Below, piece after piece: positions 50,324-57,944 of a stretch of DNA of 64,000 bases. The DNA is from DATKUC01 sp964577375. GTDB lineage: Bacteria > Spirochaetota > Spirochaetia > DSM-27196 > DATKUC01. The stretch covers positions 1 through 64,000 of the forward strand of contig CAZNYW010000016.1 in the NCBI GenBank assembly GCA_964577375.1. The letters are read 5' to 3'. The notes under the pieces were generated by a model. That model worked only from the letters and a program-made list of their open reading frames with translations, was not told where the DNA came from and ran no database searches. Positions within the stretch are counted from its first letter, which is position 1; every line of letters starts with the position of its first letter. The position numbers and the translations under genes are program-made.

Positions 50324-50598
50324 TGTCGATCCTACCTGGGGTAACCACCTCGATGTCGAACGACTCCGCGGTAGATGTACTCCAGCCTGGATCTCACCTA
50401 TTGCTAATGTGCGACTCCTGAGTCACACATTGCATTTGCTATTCCGCTAACGGGAGTTCATGTGCCGGTACTTCCGGCAGTCACCAACCGGCGGCTCTTC
50501 TAATCCTCGAACTGTCATAAAGCTCTCCATTGAGCCTCTTGTTGGTTGAACCACTTTGAGCTTCCGGACACCCTTCGTGCCACGGGAACTCAACCCTC
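50295..50598 (-). ncRNA. Candidate structured non-coding RNA (~300 nt)
   Basis: A minus-strand unit with a consensus promoter (TTGACA/TAGATT) and a strong terminator contains no credible coding frame but several stable hairpins. These include ATGTGTGACT with AGTCGCACAT around CAGG, TGCCGG-AAGTA-CCGGCA, and ACCAAC/GTTGGT enclosing GGCTC/GAGCC. Others are GGTGAGAT/ATCTACC enclosing CCAG/CTGG, and GTCG-TT-CGAC. It lacks the hallmark motifs of tmRNA, RNase P RNA, 4.5S/SRP RNA and 6S RNA. It occupies the gap between the CDF gene and purK (50286-50740). Confidence 0.6.
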
Positions 50599-50604
50599 AA
50601 TTCC

Positions 50605-50633
50605 AATCTATCGCTATCTTCGGTGTTTGTCAA
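50605..50633 (-). promoter_or_regulatory. Promoter of the candidate ncRNA
   Basis: On the minus strand, consensus TTGACA (50633-50628) and TAGATT (50610-50605) are 17 bases apart, which predicts a start near 50598. Confidence 0.7.
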
Positions 50634-50740
50634 ATTTTGCCGTGCGGAATCTGCATCCGACGGAATCTGCATCCGCGGCAGGACATCGGGCGCTCGGATG
50701 GCCGGTAGCAACGGTGCGCCGAAGCTGGTACGCTTGCTGC

Positions 50741-51940
50741 ATGAGCCTGTCGGGACGGAATCCACAGACCGCTTCTTCTGCCGCGCGGGCGTCGATTCCG
50801 TCGGTCGGCATAATCGGGGGCGGCCAGCTTGGCCGCATGCTCATCTACCGGGCGAAGAAGCTGGGGATGAGGGTCGCGGTCCTCGACCGGTCGGCCGACG
50901 CGCCGGCCGCGGCGCTGGCGGACAGGTTCGTTTCAGGCGACCTCTACGACGCGGATGCGATACGCATTCTCGCCGAAGGCTGCGACGTGGTGACCTGCGA
51001 AATCGAACATCTGAGCTCACAGACGCTTTCGGAGCTCGAGGATTCCGGAGTTGCAGTTCACCCCTCCGCCGCGGTTCTATCCACTATCCAGGACAAGTAC
51101 GCGCAGAAGCTGAAGCTCTCGCAGGCGGGGGTTCCTGTTCCGCGATTCGCGCGGCTCGACGAGGGTTCGTCGGTTCACCATTTCGGCCTTCCCTGCGTGC
51201 AGAAGCTGCGAACCGGAGGCTACGACGGCCGGGGCGTCGCGGTGCTGCGCGGAGAAAAGGACCTCCACGGGATGCTCGCGGGTGAGACGATGCTCGAAGA
51301 GCTCGTGGCGATCGAGAAGGAGCTTGCGGTGATCGTTGCCCGCGGCAGGGACGGTACCAGCGCCACCTTTCCGGTGGTCGAAATGCGATTCCGCGAGGGG
51401 GCCAACATACTCGACCGGCTCGAGGCGCCCGCCGGAATCGACCGCAGCACTGCCGACCGCGCGGTGGAAGTTTCGGAGGCCGCGGCGGCAGCGCTCGGCG
51501 GCTTCGGCGTCTACGCCGTGGAGCTCTTCCTGACGCCGGACGGACGCATCCTGGTGAACGAGATCGCACCGCGACCTCACAATTCCGGCCATTATACTAT
51601 CGAGGCCTGTGTGACCGATCAGTTCGAGCAGCATCTGCGGGCAATCTGCGGGCTGCCTGTGGGATCGACGCGGCAGCTGTCGCCCGCTGTCACTATCAAT
51701 CTGCTCGGTGCCTCCGGGTCACGCGGTAATCCGACTGTGCACGGTCTTGAGGCCGCGCTCTCGCTCCCGGGCGTCTCGTTTCACTGGTACGGGAAGAGCG
51801 AAACCCGGCCAAACAGGAAAATGGGGCACGTGACGGTGCTGGCGGAGAGTATGGCTGAGGCGCGCGAAACCGCCCACAGGGTGGCTGACACTATCCGTAT
51901 AACAGGGGACGAAGAGGATGGCGAAAGCGAAGGCGGCTGA
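50741..51940 (+). CDS. purK: 5-(carboxyamino)imidazole ribonucleotide synthase
   Basis: This 399-residue ATP-grasp enzyme carboxylates AIR to N5-CAIR in purine synthesis. It has IIGGGQLGRM at the start, TCEIEHLS, QDKYAQKLKL, QKLRTGGYDGRGV, the ATP-grasp metal ligands in VELFLTPDGRILVNEIAPRPHNSGHYTIEACVTDQFEQH, and a C-terminal PurK domain. ATG 50741 is chosen because it lies 6 nt after TACGCT (50729-50734), a possible -10 box. The frame extends further back through the ncRNA promoter region without conserved sequence. It overlaps purE by 23 bases. Confidence 0.93.
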   Translation: MSLSGRNPQTASSAARASIPSVGIIGGGQLGRMLIYRAKKLGMRVAVLDRSADAPAAALADRFVSGDLYDADAIRILAEGCDVVTCEIEHLSSQTLSELEDSGVAVHPSAAVLSTIQDKYAQKLKLSQAGVPVPRFARLDEGSSVHHFGLPCVQKLRTGGYDGRGVAVLRGEKDLHGMLAGETMLEELVAIEKELAVIVARGRDGTSATFPVVEMRFREGANILDRLEAPAGIDRSTADRAVEVSEAAAAALGGFGVYAVELFLTPDGRILVNEIAPRPHNSGHYTIEACVTDQFEQHLRAICGLPVGSTRQLSPAVTINLLGASGSRGNPTVHGLEAALSLPGVSFHWYGKSETRPNRKMGHVTVLAESMAEARETAHRVADTIRITGDEEDGESEGG

Positions 51941-52472
51941 AAAGGAGGCAACCCGGGTTTCCATCATCATGGGGTCGGATTCCGACCTGCCGGTGATGTC
52001 CCGGGCGGCCGATCTTTTGACGGAACTGGGCATTGGATTCGAGCTCACCATTGTTTCCGCGCACCGCACCCCGCAGCGAATGTACCGGTACGCAGCGGAC
52101 GCCGCCGGGCGTGGAATCGAGGTTATCATTGCAGGAGCGGGGGGCGCCGCCCACCTCCCGGGGATGGTCGCATCGCTCACGAGGCTTCCGGTTATCGGGG
52201 TCCCCATGCAGACCCACGCGATGAGCGGAACCGACTCGCTCCTCTCGATCGTACAGATGCCGGCAGGGATACCCGTTGCAACCGTTGCCATCGGGAACGC
52301 AGGCAACGCGGCGCTGCTTGCCGCGAGGATACTCGGCATCAAGTACCCTCAGGTGGCAGGCCTGGTTGAAGCCTACGCGGAACGGCAACGGAAGGCGGTC
52401 GAGAAGAAGGCGTCGGATCTCGAAAAGGGCGGCTACCGGAGCTATCTCGGTCGCACGGGGCGGGAACCGTAG
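51918..52472 (+). CDS. purE: N5-carboxyaminoimidazole ribonucleotide mutase (class I PurE)
   Basis: This 184-residue enzyme converts N5-CAIR to CAIR. It has IIMGSDSDLPVM, VSAHRTPQRM, GAGGAAHLPGM and SGTDSLLSIVQMPAGIPVATVAIG, all class I features consistent with the adjacent purK. The following active-site loop reads GNAGNAALLA, two residues shorter than the usual GxAGxxNAxLLA. The C-terminus is longer than usual. Treponema denticola has a class II PurE without PurK, so this organism uses the other purine route. It converges on a thioredoxin-like gene. Confidence 0.94.
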   Translation: MAKAKAAEKEATRVSIIMGSDSDLPVMSRAADLLTELGIGFELTIVSAHRTPQRMYRYAADAAGRGIEVIIAGAGGAAHLPGMVASLTRLPVIGVPMQTHAMSGTDSLLSIVQMPAGIPVATVAIGNAGNAALLAARILGIKYPQVAGLVEAYAERQRKAVEKKASDLEKGGYRSYLGRTGREP

Positions 52473-52485
52473 TCCGGCAACGGCT

Positions 52486-52800
52486 TCAGAGAAGGGACCG
52501 GTAGCGGTCTATCTTCGCCTCGAGCTCGTCCATCGAAAAGTAGCGTGATTCCCGGATGGTTTCCCGGCCGTTGATGAACATCAGAATCGTGGGCGCCGCA
52601 AAGACTTCGAATCGCCCGGTCGCTTCCGGCACCAGCGAAAGATCTATGAAGTAGGCGCCAACGTCCGGCCTCTCGGCAAGCAGCGCTTCGACCTTGGGCC
52701 GCACCGCGTGGCAGACGCCACAGTCAGGAAGTGAAAAGTAGAGGAGAACGACCTGATTCGTGGTCGTAAGATTGTCGTCGAGTCTTTCGAGCACTGTCAT
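52486..52800 (-). CDS. Thioredoxin-like protein with DCGVC active site
   Basis: This 104-residue thioredoxin-fold protein has the redox pair in LPDCGVCHAV and a cis-proline at FAAPTILMF. It lacks the Trp before the first Cys, so it is not a canonical thioredoxin. Such proteins may act as small disulfide reductases or stress factors. ATG 52800 is chosen because AAGGTGAG precedes it. It is divergent from ychF. Confidence 0.88.
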   Translation of the reverse strand: MTVLERLDDNLTTTNQVVLLYFSLPDCGVCHAVRPKVEALLAERPDVGAYFIDLSLVPEATGRFEVFAAPTILMFINGRETIRESRYFSMDELEAKIDRYRSLL

Positions 52801-52812
52801 ATACTCACCTTC

Positions 52813-52841
52813 TTGCCGGTGGAACCGATCCTGTCTACAAT
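52813..52841 (+). promoter_or_regulatory. ychF promoter (near-leaderless)
   Basis: TTGCCG (52813-52818) and TACAAT (52836-52841) are 17 bases apart. The -10 ends 9 nt before ATG 52851. An in-frame GTG at 52842 directly touches the -10 box and cannot be used from this promoter. Confidence 0.65.
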
Positions 52842-52850
52842 GTGCCGGTA

Positions 52851-53960
52851 ATGACACTCAACTGCGGCATCGTCGGGCTTCCAAACGTGGGCAAGTCCAC
52901 AATATTCTCTGCGCTCACCGCCGTTCAGGCGGAGATAGCGAACTATCCATTCTGCACGATTGATCCGAACGTCGGCGTGGTAAACGTTCCCGATCCGCGA
53001 TTGCAGCAAATTGCCGCGATCATTCCACCGGAGCGTATTGTACCGGCAGTGGTCGAGTTCGTCGATATCGCCGGACTCGTGCGCGGCGCGTCCAAGAATG
53101 AGGGCCGGGGCAACCAGTTCCTCTCTCACATCCGAAACACAGGAGTTATCATCCACGTCGTCCGCTGTTTCGACAGCGAGGACATCGTCCACGTCGACGG
53201 AAAGGTGAACCCGCCCTCGGACATCGAGACAATCAACATAGAGCTTGCCCTCGCCGATCTGGAGACCGTCGAGAAGCGGCTGGCCAAGCTCGAGCGTGAG
53301 CTGCGCTCGAACGATCGGGACGTTGCCAAGAGGGCCGCACAGCAGCAGCCGATCCTGGAACAGGCACGCGACCTGCTGAGTGACGGCCGGCCCGCCCGGC
53401 TCATGGAGCTCTCAGCCGACCAGGAAAAACTGATAGCCGATCTGCACCTGATAACCCGGAAGAAGCAGCTCTACGTCTGCAATGTCGACGAAGCGTCGAT
53501 AAAGGCGGGGAGCCCCTACGTTGCCGGGGTGGAAAAGATTGCGGCCGCCGAGGGTGCGGGCGTGGTAACGATCTGCGGCCAGCTCGAGTCCGAGATCGCC
53601 GGGCTCGAAACCGATGAGGAAAAGCAGATGTTTCTCTCCGAAGCGGGGCTGGACGAGTCGGGACTTTCACGGCTCATTCACGAGAGCTACCGGCTGCTTG
53701 GCCTGCGCACCTTCTTCACGGCAGGGCCGATGGAGGTGCGCGCATGGACCATCACCGCAGGCGACAAGGCGCCGCAGGCGGCCGGCGTCATCCATAGCGA
53801 TTTCGAGCGCGGGTTCATCCGCGCGGAAACATACCATTGCACCGATCTTTTCGCCGCAGGAAGCGAGCAGAAGGTGCGCGAAGCGGGAAAGCTGCGCCAG
53901 GAAGGGAAGGAATACGTGGTAGAGGACGGCGATATCATGCACTTCAAGTTCAATGTCTGA
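52851..53960 (+). CDS. ychF: Redox-regulated ATPase YchF (OLA1 family)
   Basis: This 369-residue P-loop protein of the Obg family binds ATP rather than GTP and associates with ribosomes. It has GLPNVGKST (9-17), the invariant NYPFCTIDPNVGVV, DIAGLVRGASKNEGRGNQFLSHIR and VRCFD. The C-terminal TGS domain is TFFTAGPMEVRAWTITAGDKAPQAAGVIHSDFERGFIRAE and ends with GDIMHFKFNV. It overlaps the glucosidase gene by 8 bases, probably co-transcribed. Confidence 0.96.
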   Translation: MTLNCGIVGLPNVGKSTIFSALTAVQAEIANYPFCTIDPNVGVVNVPDPRLQQIAAIIPPERIVPAVVEFVDIAGLVRGASKNEGRGNQFLSHIRNTGVIIHVVRCFDSEDIVHVDGKVNPPSDIETINIELALADLETVEKRLAKLERELRSNDRDVAKRAAQQQPILEQARDLLSDGRPARLMELSADQEKLIADLHLITRKKQLYVCNVDEASIKAGSPYVAGVEKIAAAEGAGVVTICGQLESEIAGLETDEEKQMFLSEAGLDESGLSRLIHESYRLLGLRTFFTAGPMEVRAWTITAGDKAPQAAGVIHSDFERGFIRAETYHCTDLFAAGSEQKVREAGKLRQEGKEYVVEDGDIMHFKFNV

Positions 53961-55350
53961 CCGAGGCGACGGGGCTCTGAAACCCTTCACCCTGCCGGAG
54001 GGCCTGCTGCTCGGTACAGCCACGGCCGCCACGCAGATCGAGGGTGGCAATGTAGATCACAGCTGGTCCCGCTGGGCCCGTGACGGGCACACGGTCGATG
54101 GTTCGCTCTGCAGTCCGGCGGACGACCACTGGGAACGGGTCGACGAGGATGTCCGGCTTCTCGCCGAGCTTCGTTGCAGCGTCTATCGCATGAGCGTGGA
54201 GTGGGCGAGGATCGAGCCTGCGCCGGGGCAGTTCGACGAGGAGGCTCTCCATCACTACCGCGCCGAGATCGAGTCTCTGCGTGCGGCCGGAATCGAGCCG
54301 CTGGTTACGCTGCACCATTTCACCGATCCGATCTGGTTCGAGAGCTCCGGAGGCTGGCTCGGTGTCGACTCGCCGGCAATCTTCGGGCGTTTCGTCAGGA
54401 AGGTGGTGGAGTCGCTCGGCGACCTCGTCTCGGAATGGGTTGTCATCAACGAGCCCAACGTCTACGCGCTGTACGGACACCTGCTCGGCGAATGGCCCCC
54501 GGGACACGGAGCGCTCGGCGAGTATCTTCGCTGTGCACGGAACATGATCCGCGCGCACCGGCGCTGCTACCTGCTGATCCACGAGATCCGGAGCGCGAAG
54601 GGGTTCACCGACACCATGGTCGGATCGTCGATCCACTTTCGTGTATTCCATCCTGCCGGCAAAGGACTCCTCGACCGCTTCGCCGCCGGGGCATTCAGCT
54701 ATTTCTTTCATCATGCCTTTGTGGTAGGGGTTATCCGGGGCCGTTTCACGCTGCCGCTCAAACGGATTGCTGTCCGAGAGCTCCGCTCGCGCGACCGCGC
54801 GAGAGCTCGCGGACGGAAACGCTACAGCGACTTCATCGGCGTAAACTACTACTCCCGGGAACTGGTGAAATTCGGTCTCGGCGGCGACCTGCTGGTCGGC
54901 ACGCGAACCGTGCAGCCGGGGCTCGCACGCAATGATCTTGGATGGGAAGTGTATCCGCAAGGGCTCAAGGAGGTAGCGGCGGGAGTATACCGGAAGTACC
55001 AGCTTCCGGTATACATCACCGAGAATGGAACCTGCGATTCGGAGGACCGGTTCCGCCCGCGCTATATCTATGAGCATCTGTCGGCAGTTCGCGAGCTTGT
55101 CGATGAGGGTGTAGACGTCAGGCGATACTACCACTGGTCGCTTCTTGACAACTTCGAGTGGGCGGAGGGACTGAGTGCCCGTTTCGGGCTCGTCGAGGTC
55201 GATTTCGAGACCCAGAAGCGCCGAATTCGGCCGAGCGGCCGCCTGTTTGCCCGCATCGCTGCCGACCGGGGCATGACGGATTCCTGCCTCGCGGATTTTG
55301 CCGAGGAGCTTCGATACCGGGGCGCACGCAATCCGCGACAGGCCGGATGA
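53953..55350 (+). CDS. Family 1 glycoside hydrolase (beta-glucosidase type)
   Basis: This 465-residue GH1 enzyme hydrolyses beta-linked glucosides or galactosides. It has the N-terminal GTATAATQIEGG, RMSVEWARIEP, TLHHFTDPIWFE, the acid/base Glu167 in VINEPNVYA, the nucleophile Glu357 in VYITENGTCD, and the closing HWSLLDNFEWAEG. No signal peptide is present, so it is probably cytoplasmic. It overlaps ychF by 8 bases. The next gene starts 82 bases after its stop. Confidence 0.93.
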   Translation: MSDRGDGALKPFTLPEGLLLGTATAATQIEGGNVDHSWSRWARDGHTVDGSLCSPADDHWERVDEDVRLLAELRCSVYRMSVEWARIEPAPGQFDEEALHHYRAEIESLRAAGIEPLVTLHHFTDPIWFESSGGWLGVDSPAIFGRFVRKVVESLGDLVSEWVVINEPNVYALYGHLLGEWPPGHGALGEYLRCARNMIRAHRRCYLLIHEIRSAKGFTDTMVGSSIHFRVFHPAGKGLLDRFAAGAFSYFFHHAFVVGVIRGRFTLPLKRIAVRELRSRDRARARGRKRYSDFIGVNYYSRELVKFGLGGDLLVGTRTVQPGLARNDLGWEVYPQGLKEVAAGVYRKYQLPVYITENGTCDSEDRFRPRYIYEHLSAVRELVDEGVDVRRYYHWSLLDNFEWAEGLSARFGLVEVDFETQKRRIRPSGRLFARIAADRGMTDSCLADFAEELRYRGARNPRQAG

Positions 55351-55431
55351 GCCGGTCCGGCGAATACTCCTCCAGACGTAATTTTCCTACGCCCACTGGC
55401 GGAAACCGGAAATTTCCGGCATCATAACGGT

Positions 55432-56829
55432 ATGTGGTTGCCGACGGACCTTCCCGCCCATGCGCAGATCGCATTCGTTTACGGAACCAAACGGGAAAGG
55501 TGGAGCGCTTTCAGCGAGCTGCTGTTCGACAGCGTCGAGGCGGGGGTGCCGGTAGTCATGGTCACAGACGGGCGCACCGCGTCCGATCTGGAGGCGGTTC
55601 TGAACCAGCTCGGTGTCGCCGGTCGTCCGACTCCGCTTTTCCTGCCTGCGGAGAATCTGGTCGACCGGACGGATTTCGCACCGGTCACGCTCATCCAGGC
55701 GCTCGAGCAGGCAGCAGTCTCGGCTTCCGGCGCGAAGTCTGCGGCGGTTCACGCCGTGGTCGACATGGCCCTTTTCGTCAGTGCCTTTCACCGCACCGAG
55801 CGACTCGTCGAGCTGCACGCCCTCCTGCGTGCGTTCGCCCTCGCCCGATCGGGCCTGCTCCTTCAGGCCTACTTCTACGACTTCCTGCCTGACGATTTCT
55901 CTTTTGACTACCTCTCGGAGGGGGCCCTTCTCCTGCTCTCGGATTCGATCCGCAGATCCGTCTTCCCGGAGCTTGCAGCCGACGGTGATCGCGACCACGG
56001 CTCGTCGGTCGAGGTCGCCATGGAGCAACTGGCGCTCCGTAGTATTCACGGCCTTCGGACCATGCTGGTGCCCCGTACCGGATCTCCCGCCGCCGGAGGT
56101 GCCTCCGGGAGGCCCGACACGCTTCAACCTCGGTTCTTTCATCAGTCGCTCGAGGGAGTGCTGCTGCTGGACAGCTCCTTCCTGGTCTATTATGCGAGCC
56201 CGCAGGTGCGCCGGCTTTTCGGGGATGAGGGCACCGACTATCGGGGAACGAGCATTGCCGACCTCCTACCGGAGGAGGCGGTGCACCTTCTGACCTCCGA
56301 AGTGTCGGTGCTGATGCTTCGCTCCGGCCCGGCACGGCCGGCACGGCCCTACGTTTCGCATCTCGATCTCGCCCTCGCCGATGAAACCGGCGAGCGTCGT
56401 CTCTACCACTGGGCGGTGCGCTCGATCGGCACCGAGTCGGTGACCTGGGGATTTCTCTGCAGCCTTCGGGCGGAGGAGTTTCAGGGACCGATCGCCGGAG
56501 GTCTGCATCGCTCTTTCGCGTCGAAGCCGACATACGGAGCCGATGGACCGCGCAGCGCGCACGCTTCCCCAGGCAGAGCCGCCCGGCCCTCCTCACTCCG
56601 CTCGGAGAGCCGCGCCGACCAGCGGGCAATTTCCTTCGCGCCGGGCAACGGGGTTACGCGCCGCGAGTACCAGATCATCGGGCTCCTGATGAACGGGATG
56701 CAGAACAAGGAGATCGCCGAAGAGCTCGGCCTCGCTCACGTGACGGTGAAAAAACACCTCAGCAACATCTACCACAAGCTCAATATCAAGAACCGTTTCG
56801 AGCTGCTGAGAATAACGCGGTGGTCGTAG
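55432..56829 (+). CDS. LuxR-type regulator with N-terminal MEDS-like and PAS domains
   Basis: This is a 465-residue protein. The N-terminal ~180 residues (AFVYGTKRERWSAFSELLFDSVEAGVPVVMVTDGR, TLIQALEQAAVSASGAKSAAVHAVVDM, FDYLSEGALLLLSD) fit the MEDS sensory domain first described in DcmR and methanogens. A PAS-like middle (~250-340) and a C-terminal LuxR/GerE helix-turn-helix (~405-465: TRREYQIIGLLMNGMQNKEIAEELGLAHVTVKKHLSNIYHKL) follow. It probably controls a local pathway in response to an unknown ligand. It is followed by a receiver-PAS response regulator 2 bases later, forming a regulatory pair. Confidence 0.8.
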   Translation: MWLPTDLPAHAQIAFVYGTKRERWSAFSELLFDSVEAGVPVVMVTDGRTASDLEAVLNQLGVAGRPTPLFLPAENLVDRTDFAPVTLIQALEQAAVSASGAKSAAVHAVVDMALFVSAFHRTERLVELHALLRAFALARSGLLLQAYFYDFLPDDFSFDYLSEGALLLLSDSIRRSVFPELAADGDRDHGSSVEVAMEQLALRSIHGLRTMLVPRTGSPAAGGASGRPDTLQPRFFHQSLEGVLLLDSSFLVYYASPQVRRLFGDEGTDYRGTSIADLLPEEAVHLLTSEVSVLMLRSGPARPARPYVSHLDLALADETGERRLYHWAVRSIGTESVTWGFLCSLRAEEFQGPIAGGLHRSFASKPTYGADGPRSAHASPGRAARPSSLRSESRADQRAISFAPGNGVTRREYQIIGLLMNGMQNKEIAEELGLAHVTVKKHLSNIYHKLNIKNRFELLRITRWS

Positions 56830-56831
56830 CG

Positions 56832-57944
56832 ATGCAGGTACTGGTGGTCGAAGACGAGTTCATCATTGGAGAGCACATCTGCGCCCAGCTCGTCGATCTG
56901 GGCTATCAGGCGCGCGGCCCTCTTCCCTCCGGGGAGGAGGCGGTGGAGCTTTGCCGCCGGGAGCCGCCCGATATGGTTCTGATGGACATCCGGCTCGGCG
57001 GCAGTCTCGACGGCGTCGACGCAGCGCGCGTGATCAGTCTCGATCTGCATATTCCCGTCATCTATCTGACGGCCTACAGCGACGACGAGACTCTCGAGCG
57101 GGCCAAAGCCACCCACCCGCACGGCTATCTGCTGAAGCCCTCCACCGACGGTCACCTTCGCGCTACGCTGGAGGTTGCCTACAGCAGCTTTCTGGTCGAG
57201 CGTGGAATTCGCGAAAGCGAGGCGCGGTACCGGACCGCGGTCGAAGGGCTTCCCGACGGTGTCTGGGTGGTGGACAGGCATGGAACCATCGTTCTGGCGA
57301 ATGAGGCGCTGGGGCGGATGCTCAACCGGAAGCAGACAGAGCTGCACGGGCGGGCGCTCGATGAGTTCCTGGCCGAGGAGAGCCGGGAAGTTTACCGGGA
57401 GCGTCTGGAGCGCGGGCACGACGGCGATTCGTTCGAGCTGACCCTCGCACCGCAGCCGGAGGAGGGCGAGGCGGCTCGCGCCACCACGGTGCTCGTGTCG
57501 TTCAGGTCGGTAGGGGAAAAGGCGATGCCTCCGGGCGGTTTCTGCGGCGTCTGCGTCGACATATCCCGTCTGCGGGAAGACCACGCCCGCCTCTCGGCGG
57601 CCGAACAGACCTTCTCGCAGGTGTTCCAGGCCATCCCCGATGCTTCGATCGTGGTGCGGTCCGACGAACGCACGGTGATCGACGCGAACGAGGCCTTTCT
57701 CTCCATGACCGGCTACACGCGGGACGATGTGGTCGGGCACAACCTGATGATGCTGGCAAACTGGAACGATTTGAACGACCTCAATTCCTTTCTTGCGCTG
57801 CTGGAGTCCGATAGTGGTGTGGCCGAAGCCTCCGCGGTGCGCTGCAAGAACCACGGTATTCTGCCGGTAAAGTGCCTGGTCCGCAATCTCGATTCGGGCA
57901 GTGAAGCGCACCGGCTCCTGGTTATGAGACGTCTCGAGGAATAG
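56832..57944 (+). CDS. Response regulator with receiver and two PAS domains, no output domain
   Basis: This is a 370-residue protein. The receiver domain (1-120) has the acidic pair Glu7/Asp8, phospho-acceptor Asp52 (MVLMDIRLGG), Thr in YLTAYSDD and the Lys in LLKPS. Two PAS domains follow (~130-250 and ~255-370), and no DNA-binding or enzymatic output domain is visible. It may be a sensory mediator working with the MEDS-LuxR protein 2 bases upstream, or with a histidine kinase elsewhere. ATG 56832 is preferred over an in-frame GTG at 56820. Its 3' end overlaps the convergent ASKHA gene by 23 bases. Confidence 0.82.
   Translation: MQVLVVEDEFIIGEHICAQLVDLGYQARGPLPSGEEAVELCRREPPDMVLMDIRLGGSLDGVDAARVISLDLHIPVIYLTAYSDDETLERAKATHPHGYLLKPSTDGHLRATLEVAYSSFLVERGIRESEARYRTAVEGLPDGVWVVDRHGTIVLANEALGRMLNRKQTELHGRALDEFLAEESREVYRERLERGHDGDSFELTLAPQPEEGEAARATTVLVSFRSVGEKAMPPGGFCGVCVDISRLREDHARLSAAEQTFSQVFQAIPDASIVVRSDERTVIDANEAFLSMTGYTRDDVVGHNLMMLANWNDLNDLNSFLALLESDSGVAEASAVRCKNHGILPVKCLVRNLDSGSEAHRLLVMRRLEE

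Noticed and set aside
50295..50598. The ncRNA as tmRNA, RNase P RNA, SRP RNA or 6S RNA
   Set aside because: No tRNA-like ends or tag frame, no RNase P universal core, no SRP GGAAGGAAGCAGCC loop, and the 5' and 3' ends do not pair as in 6S. A short GGTTGGTGA similarity to 6S is too small to use.
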